NCBI RefSeq assembly: GCF_008329705.1
Contig: NZ_VTSX01000003.1
Coordinates: forward strand, 62,001-126,000
DNA: 64,000 bases
Source of the DNA: Chryseobacterium sp. SN22
GTDB taxonomy: Bacteria > Bacteroidota > Bacteroidia > Flavobacteriales > Weeksellaceae
Direction of reading: 5' to 3'
In this document: positions 34,491 through 42,935 of the stretch, one piece after another
How positions within the stretch are numbered: position 1 is the first letter of the stretch
Layout of the letters: every line of letters begins with the position of its first letter
The notes under the pieces: model-generated
Databases searched by the model: none
Seen by the model: only the letters and a program-made list of their open reading frames with translations
What the model was told of the DNA's origin: nothing
Position numbers and translations under genes: made by a program

Positions 34491-36335
34491 GTGAATATTC
34501 ATAATAAAAAAAAGTTTCTGAGCTTCCTGAAGTTTAAGAGAGACTTTCAGAAATATGGACTTGAAAAAGCACGCAGTTACGAGATTATTCTGCATTGGCT
34601 TAACAACAGGCTCAGCCGGAATCAGTTTCTTGTATTATCCGGAATCCTGGTCGGCTGTTCGGCAGGCCTTGCGGGCGTTGTACTTAAAACCCTGGTGCAT
34701 AACATTCATCATTTTATCACCACCGAAGTCCATTTCGAATACCAGATCCTCTTTTATGTGATCTTTCCCTTTCTGGGAATTGTACTGACGACCCTGATTG
34801 TTTTAACGATATTTAAAGGCCAGGACCGGAAAGGAATCGGCGTCATTCTTTATGAAATTGCCCAGAATTCCAGTATTGTTTCTTCGGTAAAAATGTATTC
34901 CCAGATTGTCCAAAGTGCAGTTACGGTAGGATTGGGAGGTTCTGCCGGGCTGGAAAGCCCGATTGCCGTTACGGGCGCTGCCATCGGATCCAATTTTGCC
35001 CAGACTTACCGCCTGAGCTATAAAGAACGGACCTTATTGCTCGCCGCCGGAGCTACCGCCGGGATTGCCTCGGCATTCAATGCACCGATTGCCGGGATTA
35101 TGTTTGCGTTTGAGATCCTGCTTACGGGCGTAGTCTTTACCGATTTTATTCCTCTGGTAGTAGCGGCCGTTTGCGGAAGCCTTTTATCCCGTATCCTTCT
35201 GCAGGAAGATGTGCTTTTCAGGTTTTATACGCGTGAAGCATTCAATTATAAAAATGTTCCGTATTATTTTATCTTAGGGATCGTTACCGGATTGTATGCC
35301 CGGTATTTTGTCCTTGTTTCGAAGAAAGTCGAGCATTTTATCAAAGAGCTGAAGATGTCGCGAATAAGAAAGGCAATGTTTGGCGGCGCCGTGCTTTCCT
35401 TGCTGTGTGTCCTTTTTCCGCCTCTGTTCGGAGAGGGTTACGATACGGTAAAAGCCTTTACCAACGGAAATACGCACAACATTATCCAGAACAGCTTTTT
35501 CAGGTATTTTGAGATCAAAAATTTTACGATTATTATTTTCCTGATTCTTGTTTTATTGTTGAAGGCTTTCGCTACTTCTTTTACAATTTTCAGCGGCGGA
35601 AACGGCGGGAATTTTGCCCCTTCACTTTTTGCCGGCGGAACCGTAGGCTATCTGTTTGCCATTATCTGCCAGCAAATTGGTTTCGCAGATGTGCCCGTTA
35701 CCAATCTGGTGCTGGTTGGGATGGCCGGAGCGATGAGCGGCGTAATGTATGCTCCTCTGACCGCTATTTTCCTGATTGCAGAATCGAGCTTCGGCTACGA
35801 CCTGTTTATTCCGTTGATGATCGTTTCTATCATCTCTTACCTGATTGCCAAATGGTTCTCCCCTATTTCTCCTGAACTGAAATCGCTTGCCGACCAGGGA
35901 AAAATTTTCACAAACAAACATGACAAGAATTTATTGTTTTCCCTAAAAACAGAAGAATTTATCGACCGTTATTCCCAGTCCGTCAATGAAAATGCTCCAA
36001 TTACGGAATTATTTGACCTCGTAAAAAACGGAAACAAAAACATATTTGCCGTTGTGAATTCGGAAAAGATTCTTCGTGGAATTTTAACGCTGGATGACAT
36101 CCGCCCTTACCTGTTTACGAATACGGAAGTTTCCGCCAGCATTACCCAGATCATGAAGACCCCGCCCGCAGTAATCCATCCTGAAAACCAGCCACTGGAA
36201 ATCCTTCAGGCTTTTGATGACACCGGGGTGTGGAATCTCCCGGTAGTAAATGAAAACAATATCTTCATCGGTTTTATCTCAAAATCTACTATTCTGATGA
36301 GTTACCGGCAGTTGCTGAAAGAATATTCGGAATAG
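34491..36335 (+). CDS. ClC family chloride channel/antiporter with CBS domains
   Basis: A 614-residue membrane protein starting with GTG. The transmembrane part (about residues 45-450) carries ClC signatures: a GGSAGLESPIAV segment with the gating Glu, corresponding to GxEGP, and GGNGGNFAPSLFAGG, corresponding to GxFxP. A Tyr that coordinates the central Cl- is expected later. Two CBS domains follow (about 490-545 and 555-612), the second with the FDDTGVWNLPVVNE motif, for binding nucleotides. The proton Glu of exchangers is not clear to me, so channel versus antiporter is open. A terminator follows. Confidence 0.92.
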   Translation: MNIHNKKKFLSFLKFKRDFQKYGLEKARSYEIILHWLNNRLSRNQFLVLSGILVGCSAGLAGVVLKTLVHNIHHFITTEVHFEYQILFYVIFPFLGIVLTTLIVLTIFKGQDRKGIGVILYEIAQNSSIVSSVKMYSQIVQSAVTVGLGGSAGLESPIAVTGAAIGSNFAQTYRLSYKERTLLLAAGATAGIASAFNAPIAGIMFAFEILLTGVVFTDFIPLVVAAVCGSLLSRILLQEDVLFRFYTREAFNYKNVPYYFILGIVTGLYARYFVLVSKKVEHFIKELKMSRIRKAMFGGAVLSLLCVLFPPLFGEGYDTVKAFTNGNTHNIIQNSFFRYFEIKNFTIIIFLILVLLLKAFATSFTIFSGGNGGNFAPSLFAGGTVGYLFAIICQQIGFADVPVTNLVLVGMAGAMSGVMYAPLTAIFLIAESSFGYDLFIPLMIVSIISYLIAKWFSPISPELKSLADQGKIFTNKHDKNLLFSLKTEEFIDRYSQSVNENAPITELFDLVKNGNKNIFAVVNSEKILRGILTLDDIRPYLFTNTEVSASITQIMKTPPAVIHPENQPLEILQAFDDTGVWNLPVVNENNIFIGFISKSTILMSYRQLLKEYSE

Positions 36336-36363
36336 AACCAGGTATGATTTATATAATTAAATA

Positions 36364-36397
36364 AAATCCGCTCAGAAATTTTCCGGGCGGATTTTTT
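36364..36397 (+). terminator. Rho-independent terminator after the ClC gene
   Basis: Ten-base stem AAATCCGCTC / GGGCGGATTT (one wobble), an 11-base loop and six T residues. Confidence 0.8.
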
Positions 36398-36644
36398 ATG
36401 TGTAAAAATAGATTAAGATTTCTTTGACACGTTAGTCAGATAAGGTTTAGATTAATGCTTTAAAGAACATTTTAGAACACATCAGAATAAGATATGAACT
36501 TTTCCTTTGCTTCCCAATATAATTTGTCGGAATCACATGGGGATGGCAAACAGAGCAGGCATAAAAATAATAACAGTTATGTGGAGAAAACTTCCTTTTT
36601 CTTTCTTGCGTCCTATTAACCTGTTTGTAATCCGGTGGTTTATG

Positions 36645-37595
36645 TTACTTAAAATCGGAAGCTTTATTCAGCAGTTCAATATCTTCGTGATCCAGATGAA
36701 GTTCCGGGGCGGCAAATAAAGTTTCCAGCTGGGATTCGCTGGTGGCACTTACGATCGGTGCGGTGATCAGCGGGTTGGATAATAGCCAGGCCAATGCAAC
36801 TGTTGCCGGTTTTGAGTGGTGCCTGCTGCTGATTTCATCCAGCACTTTTAAAACTTCCAGGCCTTTCGGATTCAGGTATTTCCTTGCCCCTTCTCCCCGC
36901 TGGCTTTTGGAAAGGTCAGATTCATCACGGTATTTGCCGGTAAGAAAGCCCGCTGCAAGAGACCAGTACGGAAAAACGCTCAATCTGTATTCTTCAGCTA
37001 TAGGCGCATAATTATTTTCAAAGCCTTCTCTTTCCATTAAATTGTAATGTGGCTGTAAGGCGACATATTTCGGAAGGTTATGTTCTTCGGCTGCGTTAAA
37101 AGATTCCTTAAGTCTTTCCGGTGAAACATTGGAAGCGGCAATAAAGCGTACTTTACCCGCTTTTATCACTTCATCGTAAGCCGATAATATTTCTTCTACC
37201 GGCGTCTGTTTGTCGTCGAAATGGGTATAATACAGGTCGATGTGATCAGTCTGAAGTCTTTGCAGCGATTCGTCTACCGATTTCAGAATATGTTTACGGC
37301 TGATGTCGTAGCCGTGCTCCTTGGTTTCGGACCCTACCTTTGTCGCAATGACCAGATTGTTCCGGTTACCGCGGCTCTTCATCCATTTACCGATGATTTC
37401 CTCAGACTGCCCGCCTTTACCGTTGACCCACCAGGAATAGGTATCGGCCGTATCAATGAAATTAAAGCCCTTATCGAAGAATCTGTCCAGGACTTCAAAA
37501 GATTGTTTTTCATCCAGGGTCCATCCGAAAACATTTCCTCCGAAATTAATCGGAGCAACAGACAAATCGGTATTTTTAACGGTTCTTTTTTCCAT
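36645..37595 (-). CDS. Aldo/keto reductase (YajO/Tas-like)
   Basis: A 316-residue TIM-barrel oxidoreductase. The catalytic residues are Asp and Tyr in FIDTADTYSWW (about 45-55), Lys in VIATKVGSE (about 85) and His in YYTHFDD (about 120). The C-terminal NAD(P)H phosphate-binding stretch is PIVSATSESQLE. The start KNTDLSVAPINFGGNVFGW is typical of the AKR11/Tas group. It is cytoplasmic and monocistronic. It is one of three aldo/keto reductases in the window and is only distantly similar to the other two. Substrate unknown. Confidence 0.9.
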   Translation of the reverse strand: MEKRTVKNTDLSVAPINFGGNVFGWTLDEKQSFEVLDRFFDKGFNFIDTADTYSWWVNGKGGQSEEIIGKWMKSRGNRNNLVIATKVGSETKEHGYDISRKHILKSVDESLQRLQTDHIDLYYTHFDDKQTPVEEILSAYDEVIKAGKVRFIAASNVSPERLKESFNAAEEHNLPKYVALQPHYNLMEREGFENNYAPIAEEYRLSVFPYWSLAAGFLTGKYRDESDLSKSQRGEGARKYLNPKGLEVLKVLDEISSRHHSKPATVALAWLLSNPLITAPIVSATSESQLETLFAAPELHLDHEDIELLNKASDFK

Positions 37596-37707
37596 AAATT
37601 TATTTTGTGGTTAATACTATAAAACTAACCTAAATATACTGAATTTATTTTTGAATGTTGGCTGAGTAGGTCAGTCACAGATTAATTATCGAACTTTTCA
37701 TATTGGA

Positions 37708-37793
37708 AACGCAAAGCCCCAAGAGTTTTAAATCCTTGCACCTTAAAAACATAAAGTTATTTAAAAACTTTTGCTTCCTTGCGTTCCCAACAT
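37708..37793. repeat. Short intergenic element with ACGCAA inverted ends
   Basis: GGAAACGCAAAG (about 37708-37719) and CCTTGCGTTCCC (about 37780-37791) are near-perfect inverted copies enclosing about 60 A/T-rich bases. The ends resemble those of the element at 10553-10727. It lies between an aldo/keto reductase and a lipoprotein gene and does not code. Confidence 0.45.
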
Positions 37794-37852
37794 TATTGAG
37801 TGATCTCAAACGTAATCTTCAAAAGAAAACGCCGAATATTGTATTTAATTCT

Positions 37853-37860
37853 TAAATTTG
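37853..37860 (+). promoter_or_regulatory. Bacteroidota-type -7 box TAAATTTG
   Basis: TAAATTTG fits TAnnTTTG and ends only 4 bases before the lipoprotein ATG, so the message would be leaderless or very short-leadered. Confidence 0.45.
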
Positions 37861-37864
37861 ACTT

Positions 37865-38326
37865 ATGCGAAAGAATATTTATCTTATCATTTTATCATAC
37901 GTTCTGGTAAGCTGCTATACTTATCAGGTTAAAAAGCCGACAGATCCGGCAGCTGAGAATCAGAATAACTCCCGGAGGAATGTCGAGTCTGCTGTTGACA
38001 TGCAGATGAAAAATGCAGGAGCACAATCCCAGAATATGAATGCACAATCTCCTGCTCCCGTTAACGTTCAGCAAAAACTTGCGCCCAATAAAAATGTTAA
38101 GATTGATGTAGATGGAAAAAGCTATAAAGTTATTGTAGACCGCTGGGAAAGTGACAGTTTGGTGGCCCACCCGGTTCATAACCCCAAAAGAGTTCTGAAA
38201 TTCCATAAAAATCAGATCAACGCGGATAAAATCGCGGAGAAACGTTTCTCACAGCCCATTGCCGATATTATTACGGTTGCGGCTTATACCGGAATCGGGG
38301 TTGCGATTTATTACCTGTTGCAATAG
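37865..38326 (+). CDS. Hypothetical lipoprotein
   Basis: A 153-residue protein of unknown family. The lipoprotein signal is KNIYLIILSYVLVSCYT (lipidated Cys at residue 18). A low-complexity region rich in Asn, Gln, Ala and Pro (about 25-75) is followed by a small conserved-looking domain (KNVKIDVDGKSYKVIVDRWESDSL type, about 78-130) and a C-terminal hydrophobic segment (IADIITVAAYTGIGVAIYYLL, about 132-152) that may be a second membrane contact. No function can be named. It is convergent with the anti-sigma gene across a bidirectional terminator. Confidence 0.72.
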   Translation: MRKNIYLIILSYVLVSCYTYQVKKPTDPAAENQNNSRRNVESAVDMQMKNAGAQSQNMNAQSPAPVNVQQKLAPNKNVKIDVDGKSYKVIVDRWESDSLVAHPVHNPKRVLKFHKNQINADKIAEKRFSQPIADIITVAAYTGIGVAIYYLLQ

Positions 38327-38387
38327 GTTTTTTTGTTTAAAGTTCCCAGTTAAGGTCTAATCTAACAAAGCGGTCTTAGCCGTAAAT

Positions 38388-38419
38388 AAAAAAGATCAGT
38401 TGTTAGACTGATCTTTTTT
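38388..38419. terminator. Bidirectional terminator
   Basis: Perfect 13-bp stem AAAAAAGATCAGT / ACTGATCTTTTTT with a 6-base loop between convergent genes; A and T runs on either side suit both strands. Confidence 0.88.
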
Positions 38420-38440
38420 ATTTTATTTAATTTCAAGTTA

Positions 38441-39250
38441 TTAAATTTCTCCCATCACATACATGTTTTCCATAGTGGGAACCGGACTTCCACCCTGCTT
38501 TTCCAATGTAATGGCGAATGCCTGTGCTTTCGGAATATTAGCTAACGCAATTCTGCTGTCTTTTTCTTCGGTATACATTCCTGCATTTACCGGTTTTCCG
38601 TCAGCGATGGCCCAGAGCTGGTACTGCATACCTTCAGGTGCCTTCGGCAGCTTTTCTGCATCCAGATAAACGGCTTTGGTTTTTTTATCCCAGAAAACCA
38701 TGGCTTTTGAATCCGTATGTTTTTCAACACCCTTCAGCATCACCACTTTCATATCAGGATTGGAAACCATTTCCATTTTCTGATTCATTTTCTGCATGGC
38801 AAAATCCTGGGTTTTCTTTTCTTCCTGCATTCCGGCGATTTCTTTTTTCGTCTGTGACTGTTCATTCATCCAAAAAAGATTTCCGGCAACACTGATCAGG
38901 AACAGAACAGATGCAGCAATGGCAAAAGTCTTCCAGTTGTTGTTTCCTTTAATTCTAATTTTCTCCTGTGGCCTTGCAACGGGAATATCCGGTGCAAAAA
39001 CAGTTTGTTTTTCTTCAGCAGGCTGTTCCTGCTGTATTTTGTTCCAGATTTTTGATTTTAAATCCGTTGGAGGCGTCACAGCCTGTACTGTGGCCAGATC
39101 TTCCAAAGTTTTCTGTGCTTCTTCGAAAGCGGCCTTTACCTCTGCATTGTTCTTCATCACACACTCCAAAATCCCCGCTTCGTCTGGCGAAGCAAGACCT
39201 AGAATATAGGATTCTATAATTCCGGATGATATGTACTCTTTCGTATTCAA
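38441..39250 (-). CDS. Anti-sigma factor, RskA-like
   Basis: A 269-residue membrane-anchored anti-sigma factor. The N-terminal cytoplasmic helices (about residues 1-80, YISSGIIESYILGLASPDE) would bind the sigma factor. They lack the His-x3-Cys-x2-Cys zinc motif of ZAS proteins. One transmembrane segment lies at about 108-126 (FAIAASVLFLISVAGNLFW), then a Gln/Met/Lys-rich coil. The periplasmic RskA C-terminal domain follows (about 170-269), with PEGMQYQLWAIADGKPV. It starts 1 base after the ECF sigma gene and is surely cotranslated with it. Release probably needs regulated proteolysis, as for RskA. Confidence 0.9.
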   Translation of the reverse strand: MNTKEYISSGIIESYILGLASPDEAGILECVMKNNAEVKAAFEEAQKTLEDLATVQAVTPPTDLKSKIWNKIQQEQPAEEKQTVFAPDIPVARPQEKIRIKGNNNWKTFAIAASVLFLISVAGNLFWMNEQSQTKKEIAGMQEEKKTQDFAMQKMNQKMEMVSNPDMKVVMLKGVEKHTDSKAMVFWDKKTKAVYLDAEKLPKAPEGMQYQLWAIADGKPVNAGMYTEEKDSRIALANIPKAQAFAITLEKQGGSPVPTMENMYVMGEI

Positions 39251-39251
39251 T

Positions 39252-39821
39252 TTATTGATAATCTTTTAGCAAATCTTTTAATTTCATCAGCGCATTCCGC
39301 ATCTTGGTTTTTACCGTCCCCAGGGGTATCTTCAGTTTTTCGGAGATCTCATGCTGAGTGTATCCCTGATAATACGCGAGGTTGATAAGTTCCTGCTTGT
39401 CAGTTTCCAGATTTTCCAGGACTTTATTAAATCCGATAAAATCGGAAGAATCATTGGTCGTTGAAAGCTCTGCAGAATCATATACGAAATCGGGAAGCGA
39501 TTGGTTTTTAAGTTCGTTTTGAAAACTTTTTGATTTTAAATAATCGATCGCGGTATTCCTTGCAATATTGATCATCCAGGTATAAAAGCGACCTTTTGAA
39601 GCGTCATATTGACTGATGGAATTCCAGATTTTAACGAAAACATCCTGAATAATTTCTTCAGTATATTCCCTTGACTGAACGATTCGGAGGATAACTCCAT
39701 ATAATGCACCAGAATAGTTATCATACAAATGATGAAAACCGGTCTCGTTTCTATCTTTTAATAAAACGATAAGCTGCTCTTCCGAATAGTTTGTTTTAAT
39801 AGTGGATATTTTTGTTTCCAA
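39252..39821 (-). CDS. ECF-type RNA polymerase sigma factor
   Basis: A 189-residue sigma-70 family protein of the extracytoplasmic type. Region 2 is at about 20-90 (FHHLYDNYSGALYGVILRIV, EEIIQDVFVKIWNSISQYD, FYTWMINIARNTAIDYLKS), and region 4 is at about 125-185 with the HTH QGYTQHEISEKLKIPLGTVKTKMRN-like segment. I prefer the TTG at 39821, which gives METKISTIK. The ATG at 39872 would add a hydrophobic stretch unlike sigma factors and encoded by the promoter region. The partner anti-sigma gene follows directly. Divergent fasciclin and ferritin-like genes are likely targets. Confidence 0.92.
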   Translation of the reverse strand: METKISTIKTNYSEEQLIVLLKDRNETGFHHLYDNYSGALYGVILRIVQSREYTEEIIQDVFVKIWNSISQYDASKGRFYTWMINIARNTAIDYLKSKSFQNELKNQSLPDFVYDSAELSTTNDSSDFIGFNKVLENLETDKQELINLAYYQGYTQHEISEKLKIPLGTVKTKMRNALMKLKDLLKDYQ

Positions 39822-40108
39822 ATGTAGTAAAATAAAGTAAATAACAAACAATTTTAAAGCCATATTGTTCAATATTCTGAATTATTCTTAAATCATTGAA
39901 AAAAAAACCATAGATAATACCTGAAGTATGGAAAAACATTAATTTAAAATAAATATTTCAATTAATTTTTGAAAAATAAAATACTGTAAATCAATTAATT
40001 GAAATTTAATCCTGTTTTTTTTTCATTTTTTTAAATCTGAAACAAAACCACTGTCGTAAATGAAATCAGAACACATCCGGATACAACATTGAACTTAAAA
40101 ATAAAAAA

Positions 40109-40678
40109 ATGAACACAAGATCAAAAATCACTGCTTTAGGAATGGTTATTCTTTCTTTCGCTCTCAGCGGAACGGCAGCAGCTCAACAAATGAAAGAAAA
40201 AACGGTAATGGTAGGCGGTGCTCCGATGTACCCTTCTAAAAATATTATTGAAAATGCCGTAAATTCCAAAGACCATAAAACATTAGTAGCAGCGGTAAAA
40301 GCTGCAGGATTGGTAGAAACTCTTCAGGGTGCAGGACCTTTTACAGTATTTGCCCCTACGGATGCAGCATTTGCAAAACTTCCGAAGGGAACGGTTGATA
40401 ATCTTGTAAAGCCTGAAAACAAGGAAATGCTTACTAAAATTCTAACCTATCATGTTCTTCCGGGAAGATACAGCGCAAAGCAGATCTGGGCTGAAGTGAA
40501 AGCCCAAAACGGTAAGGCAATGATGAAAACCGTACAAGGTGAAGAATTGACTTTCTGGGCAAAAGGAAAAAATCTCTATGTAAGGGATTCAAAAGGAAAT
40601 GACGCAAAAGTAACGATTGCTGATGTAAATCAGTCAAATGGTGTTATTCATGTAATAGACACGGTATTGATGCCGTAA
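40109..40678 (+). CDS. Secreted fasciclin domain protein
   Basis: A 189-residue exported protein with one FAS1 domain. The signal peptide ends near LSGTAAAQQ (about residue 26). The FAS1 hallmarks are present: H1-like segment AGPFTVFAPTDAAFAKLP (about 75-92), the YHVLPGRYSA box (about 115-124), and the C-terminal NGVIHVIDTVLMP. FAS1 proteins mediate adhesion or bind small ligands. It is divergent from the ECF sigma/anti-sigma operon, an arrangement seen repeatedly in Bacteroidota, so control by that sigma factor is likely. A terminator separates it partly from the ferritin-like genes. Confidence 0.93.
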   Translation: MNTRSKITALGMVILSFALSGTAAAQQMKEKTVMVGGAPMYPSKNIIENAVNSKDHKTLVAAVKAAGLVETLQGAGPFTVFAPTDAAFAKLPKGTVDNLVKPENKEMLTKILTYHVLPGRYSAKQIWAEVKAQNGKAMMKTVQGEELTFWAKGKNLYVRDSKGNDAKVTIADVNQSNGVIHVIDTVLMP

Positions 40679-40692
40679 TGGTTTCTTAGTTT

Positions 40693-40724
40693 AAACAGCA
40701 TAATTTTTTTATGCTGTTTTGTTC
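40693..40724 (+). terminator. Terminator between fasciclin and ferritin-like genes
   Basis: Perfect 11-bp stem AAACAGCATAA / TTATGCTGTTT with a TTTTT loop and T-rich tail. It lies 14 bases after the fasciclin stop and may lower rather than abolish read-through. Confidence 0.82.
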
Positions 40725-40763
40725 TTTTATCAGTTTATACTAACGCTTAAATAAAATAATATT

Positions 40764-41471
40764 ATGAAAAAAACTATTAATGTGTCTAACCAGGGAGCAA
40801 CCCTGGATACAGGCAGAAGAAATTTTTTGAAGCTGAGCGGTGTAGGTCTTGCCATGGCCGGCCTTACCCTGATCGGTTGCGAAGATAAGGAATTCGAATT
40901 CGTAGACGTGAATGTCTTCGATCTTGGAAAAGGAGATGTGGGTATCCTGAATTATGCATATGCATTGGAGCAGCTGGAGGCTGATTTCTATACCAAAGTG
41001 GTTAATAATTTCTATTCAGGTATTTCAAGTGCTGAAAAAGAGATTTTTACTGATCTGTATCATCATGAGGTAATCCACAGAGATTTCTTTAAAACAGCAA
41101 TCAGCGGAGCAACATCCAATGTATTGCCAACGCTTGAGTTCCAGTACCCGAATGTGAACTTTAACGACAGGAATTCCGTACTGGCAACGGCGAAAGCCCT
41201 TGAAGACACCGGGGTTGCCGCTTATAACGGAGCAGGAAAGTACATCAGCAATCCGGATTATCTTGTAATTGCAGGAAAAATCGTTTCCGTAGAAGCAAGA
41301 CATGCTTCTGCAATCAGAAACCTGATTAACCCCGGAACGGCAGCGTTCTCAGGTGATGATGTGATTGATTCGAACGGACTGGATCTTGCAAAAGAGCCGA
41401 AAGACATCGTATCGGTAGCAGGAGGATTCATCAAAACACCTTTTACTTGGAAAGAACAGGGAATCGGTTAA
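40764..41471 (+). CDS. Ferritin-like protein with Tat lipoprotein signal
   Basis: A 235-residue exported protein. The N-terminus has a twin-arginine motif (GRRNFLKLSG, about residues 18-27) and a hydrophobic stretch ending in a lipobox (LTLIGC, Cys about 40), so it is probably folded before export and lipidated. The body is a ferritin-like four-helix bundle with Glu/His pairs: LEQLEADFYTK, HHEVIHRDFF, ALEDTGVAAYNGA and VSVEARHASAIRN. Tat export fits a metal-loaded protein. It shares ancestry with the next gene, 24 bases downstream. Its activity (iron storage, peroxide removal or other) is not shown by sequence alone. Confidence 0.88.
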   Translation: MKKTINVSNQGATLDTGRRNFLKLSGVGLAMAGLTLIGCEDKEFEFVDVNVFDLGKGDVGILNYAYALEQLEADFYTKVVNNFYSGISSAEKEIFTDLYHHEVIHRDFFKTAISGATSNVLPTLEFQYPNVNFNDRNSVLATAKALEDTGVAAYNGAGKYISNPDYLVIAGKIVSVEARHASAIRNLINPGTAAFSGDDVIDSNGLDLAKEPKDIVSVAGGFIKTPFTWKEQGIG

Positions 41472-41495
41472 TTATTCACTTCAAAAAATTACATT

Positions 41496-42311
41496 ATGAA
41501 CATTCTTAAATTACTAGATAAGCTTTCTGACGATAAATTTTTCACTACAGAAACTTCAAGATTGGAAACTCTAACCAATATTTCATCATTCGGTAAAAAA
41601 GCGGCAGTTGCTGCACTTCCGCTAGGACTGGGAGCCTTAATGAGTACACCTGCCAAAGCAGAAACCGTAGATAACCAGAAAAACGCAACCTTCTTCAAAA
41701 GTACACTGACTGACGCCTTACAATTGGCTTTAGTACTGGAATATCTTGAAGATGAATATTATAGAATAGGATTAAACACTGCAGGTTTAATCCCAAATTC
41801 AGACAGAACGGTTTTTCAGCAGATTTCAAAACACGAAACTGCTCACGTGGCATTCCTGAAAAGTACACTGACTTCTTTAGGAACAGCTCCGGGAGCTAAG
41901 CCGACTTTCGATTTTACCGCAAAAGGTAATTTCACTCCTTTCACCAGTTACAGTCAGTTCCTTACTCTTGCCCAGGCGTTTGAAGACACCGGAGTAAGAG
42001 CGTATAAAGGACAGGCCGGAAACGTAATGTCCAATAAAACCGTATTGCAGGCTGCATTACAGATTCACTCTGTAGAGGCAAGACATGCTTCACAGGTAAG
42101 AAGGATGAGAGCAAATAAAGGCTGGATCGAATTGGCAAACGGAGGCAACATGCCTGCGGCAACCAACCCGGTTTACGCTGGAGAAGATAATGTAAACCAA
42201 GCCGGTTTCAATACAAGTACTGCGTTCGGAGCAGCAGCAGGTTCTGCAGCTTATGACGAAGTTTTAAGTGGTAGTGACGCTCAGACAATTGCAGGATTGT
42301 TTATTGTCTGA
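41496..42311 (+). CDS. Ferritin-like protein, tandem paralogue
   Basis: A 271-residue protein with the same helix pattern as its upstream neighbour: LALVLEYLEDEYYRIGL, KHETAHVAFLKS, AQAFEDTGVRAYKGQ and IHSVEARHASQVRRMR. The Glu/His positions for a di-metal site are kept. The N-terminus differs: there is no twin arginine, but an SFGKKAAVAALPLGLGALMSTPAKA stretch (about residues 28-53) looks like a signal peptide set inside a longer leader, so it may be exported by another route or ride with its partner. It is cotranscribed with the first ferritin-like gene. A terminator follows at 42335. Confidence 0.87.
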   Translation: MNILKLLDKLSDDKFFTTETSRLETLTNISSFGKKAAVAALPLGLGALMSTPAKAETVDNQKNATFFKSTLTDALQLALVLEYLEDEYYRIGLNTAGLIPNSDRTVFQQISKHETAHVAFLKSTLTSLGTAPGAKPTFDFTAKGNFTPFTSYSQFLTLAQAFEDTGVRAYKGQAGNVMSNKTVLQAALQIHSVEARHASQVRRMRANKGWIELANGGNMPAATNPVYAGEDNVNQAGFNTSTAFGAAAGSAAYDEVLSGSDAQTIAGLFIV

Positions 42312-42334
42312 TCAGTCCTTAATTTTAGCTGTTT

Positions 42335-42363
42335 ATCCCCTTCTGTTTCAGGAGGGGATTTTT
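42335..42363 (+). terminator. Terminator after the ferritin-like pair
   Basis: Eleven-base stem ATCCCCTTCTG / CAGGAGGGGAT (one wobble) with a TTT loop and five T residues, 24 bases after the stop. Confidence 0.85.
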
Positions 42364-42633
42364 ATGCAGGGTCATTTTCAACTTTATAATAAGCTTTTCG
42401 TAAAGTTGAATTATTAATTAATTTCAGAGATCTGAAAATAAAAACCCTGACCATCAGGAAAGGGTTTAACTACATTTAAAAATTTGAAATATGGTAATGT
42501 TATTATTTCAAATATACCGTCTAAATTATTTGTTTTTTATGACCCGGATCAGAAAGGCAGTATTATCTGAAACCTGAACAGATTTCATTCTGAAGAATTA
42601 GAGTTATGGTTTAAAATTTGATGTAAAAATAAT

Positions 42634-42795
42634 ATGGAAACGCGAAAATTATGGTCTTATATTTTTAAGAACAGAGCATCGGAAAACAAAGCTTCTACAA
42701 AAATAAAGGAGGGAGTAAAAGTATTGGCAATAGGCATTATAGCGTTATTTGCTTTTGGGATTTTTACAACTTCTCAAAGGCTTAATGCAGGATAG
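42634..42795 (+). CDS. Small single-pass membrane protein, hypothetical
   Basis: A 53-residue reading frame, METRKLWSYIFKN at the start and TTSQRLNAG at the end. It has a basic, hydrophilic first half and one transmembrane helix at about residues 28-46 (VKVLAIGIIALFAFGIF). The composition and codon use look genuine and it fits a positive-inside type II membrane topology. No family recognised. A plus-strand terminator lies at 42907. The reading frame could still be accidental. Confidence 0.45.
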   Translation: METRKLWSYIFKNRASENKASTKIKEGVKVLAIGIIALFAFGIFTTSQRLNAG

Positions 42796-42859
42796 TAAAA
42801 ATGTATAAACTCATTTAAAAATATCTATCAGAGCTGGATTTTAAATAATAATATTTTAT

Positions 42860-42867
42860 TATATTTG
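42860..42867 (+). promoter_or_regulatory. Isolated -7 box TATATTTG ahead of a terminator
   Basis: TATATTTG matches TAnnTTTG but no ORF follows; only about 65 bases separate it from the end of a plus-strand terminator (42907-42933). This arrangement could produce a small RNA of about 60 nucleotides. No clear -33 TTG is seen. Confidence 0.3.
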
Positions 42868-42906
42868 TATATCGAAATAATTTTTTTTCATCATTTGTGT
42901 TTTTTT

Positions 42907-42933
42907 AGGCTCCTATTCACAGGAGCCTTTTTT
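42907..42933 (+). terminator. Plus-strand Rho-independent terminator
   Basis: Perfect 8-bp stem AGGCTCCT / AGGAGCCT with a 6-base loop and six T residues on the plus strand. It is the wrong orientation for the adjacent minus-strand YetF-like gene, so it ends a plus-strand transcript. Confidence 0.8.
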
Positions 42934-42935
42934 AT

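Noticed and set aside
36507-36719. Open plus-strand frame of 70 codons overlapping the end of the aldo/keto reductase
   Set aside because: It overlaps the real gene antisense and has no family features; its hydrophobic look comes from T-rich sequence.
37853-38326. Two-membrane-segment transporter reading of the 153-residue lipoprotein
   Set aside because: The first hydrophobic stretch ends in a lipobox (LVSC), which is better explained as a lipoprotein signal peptide.
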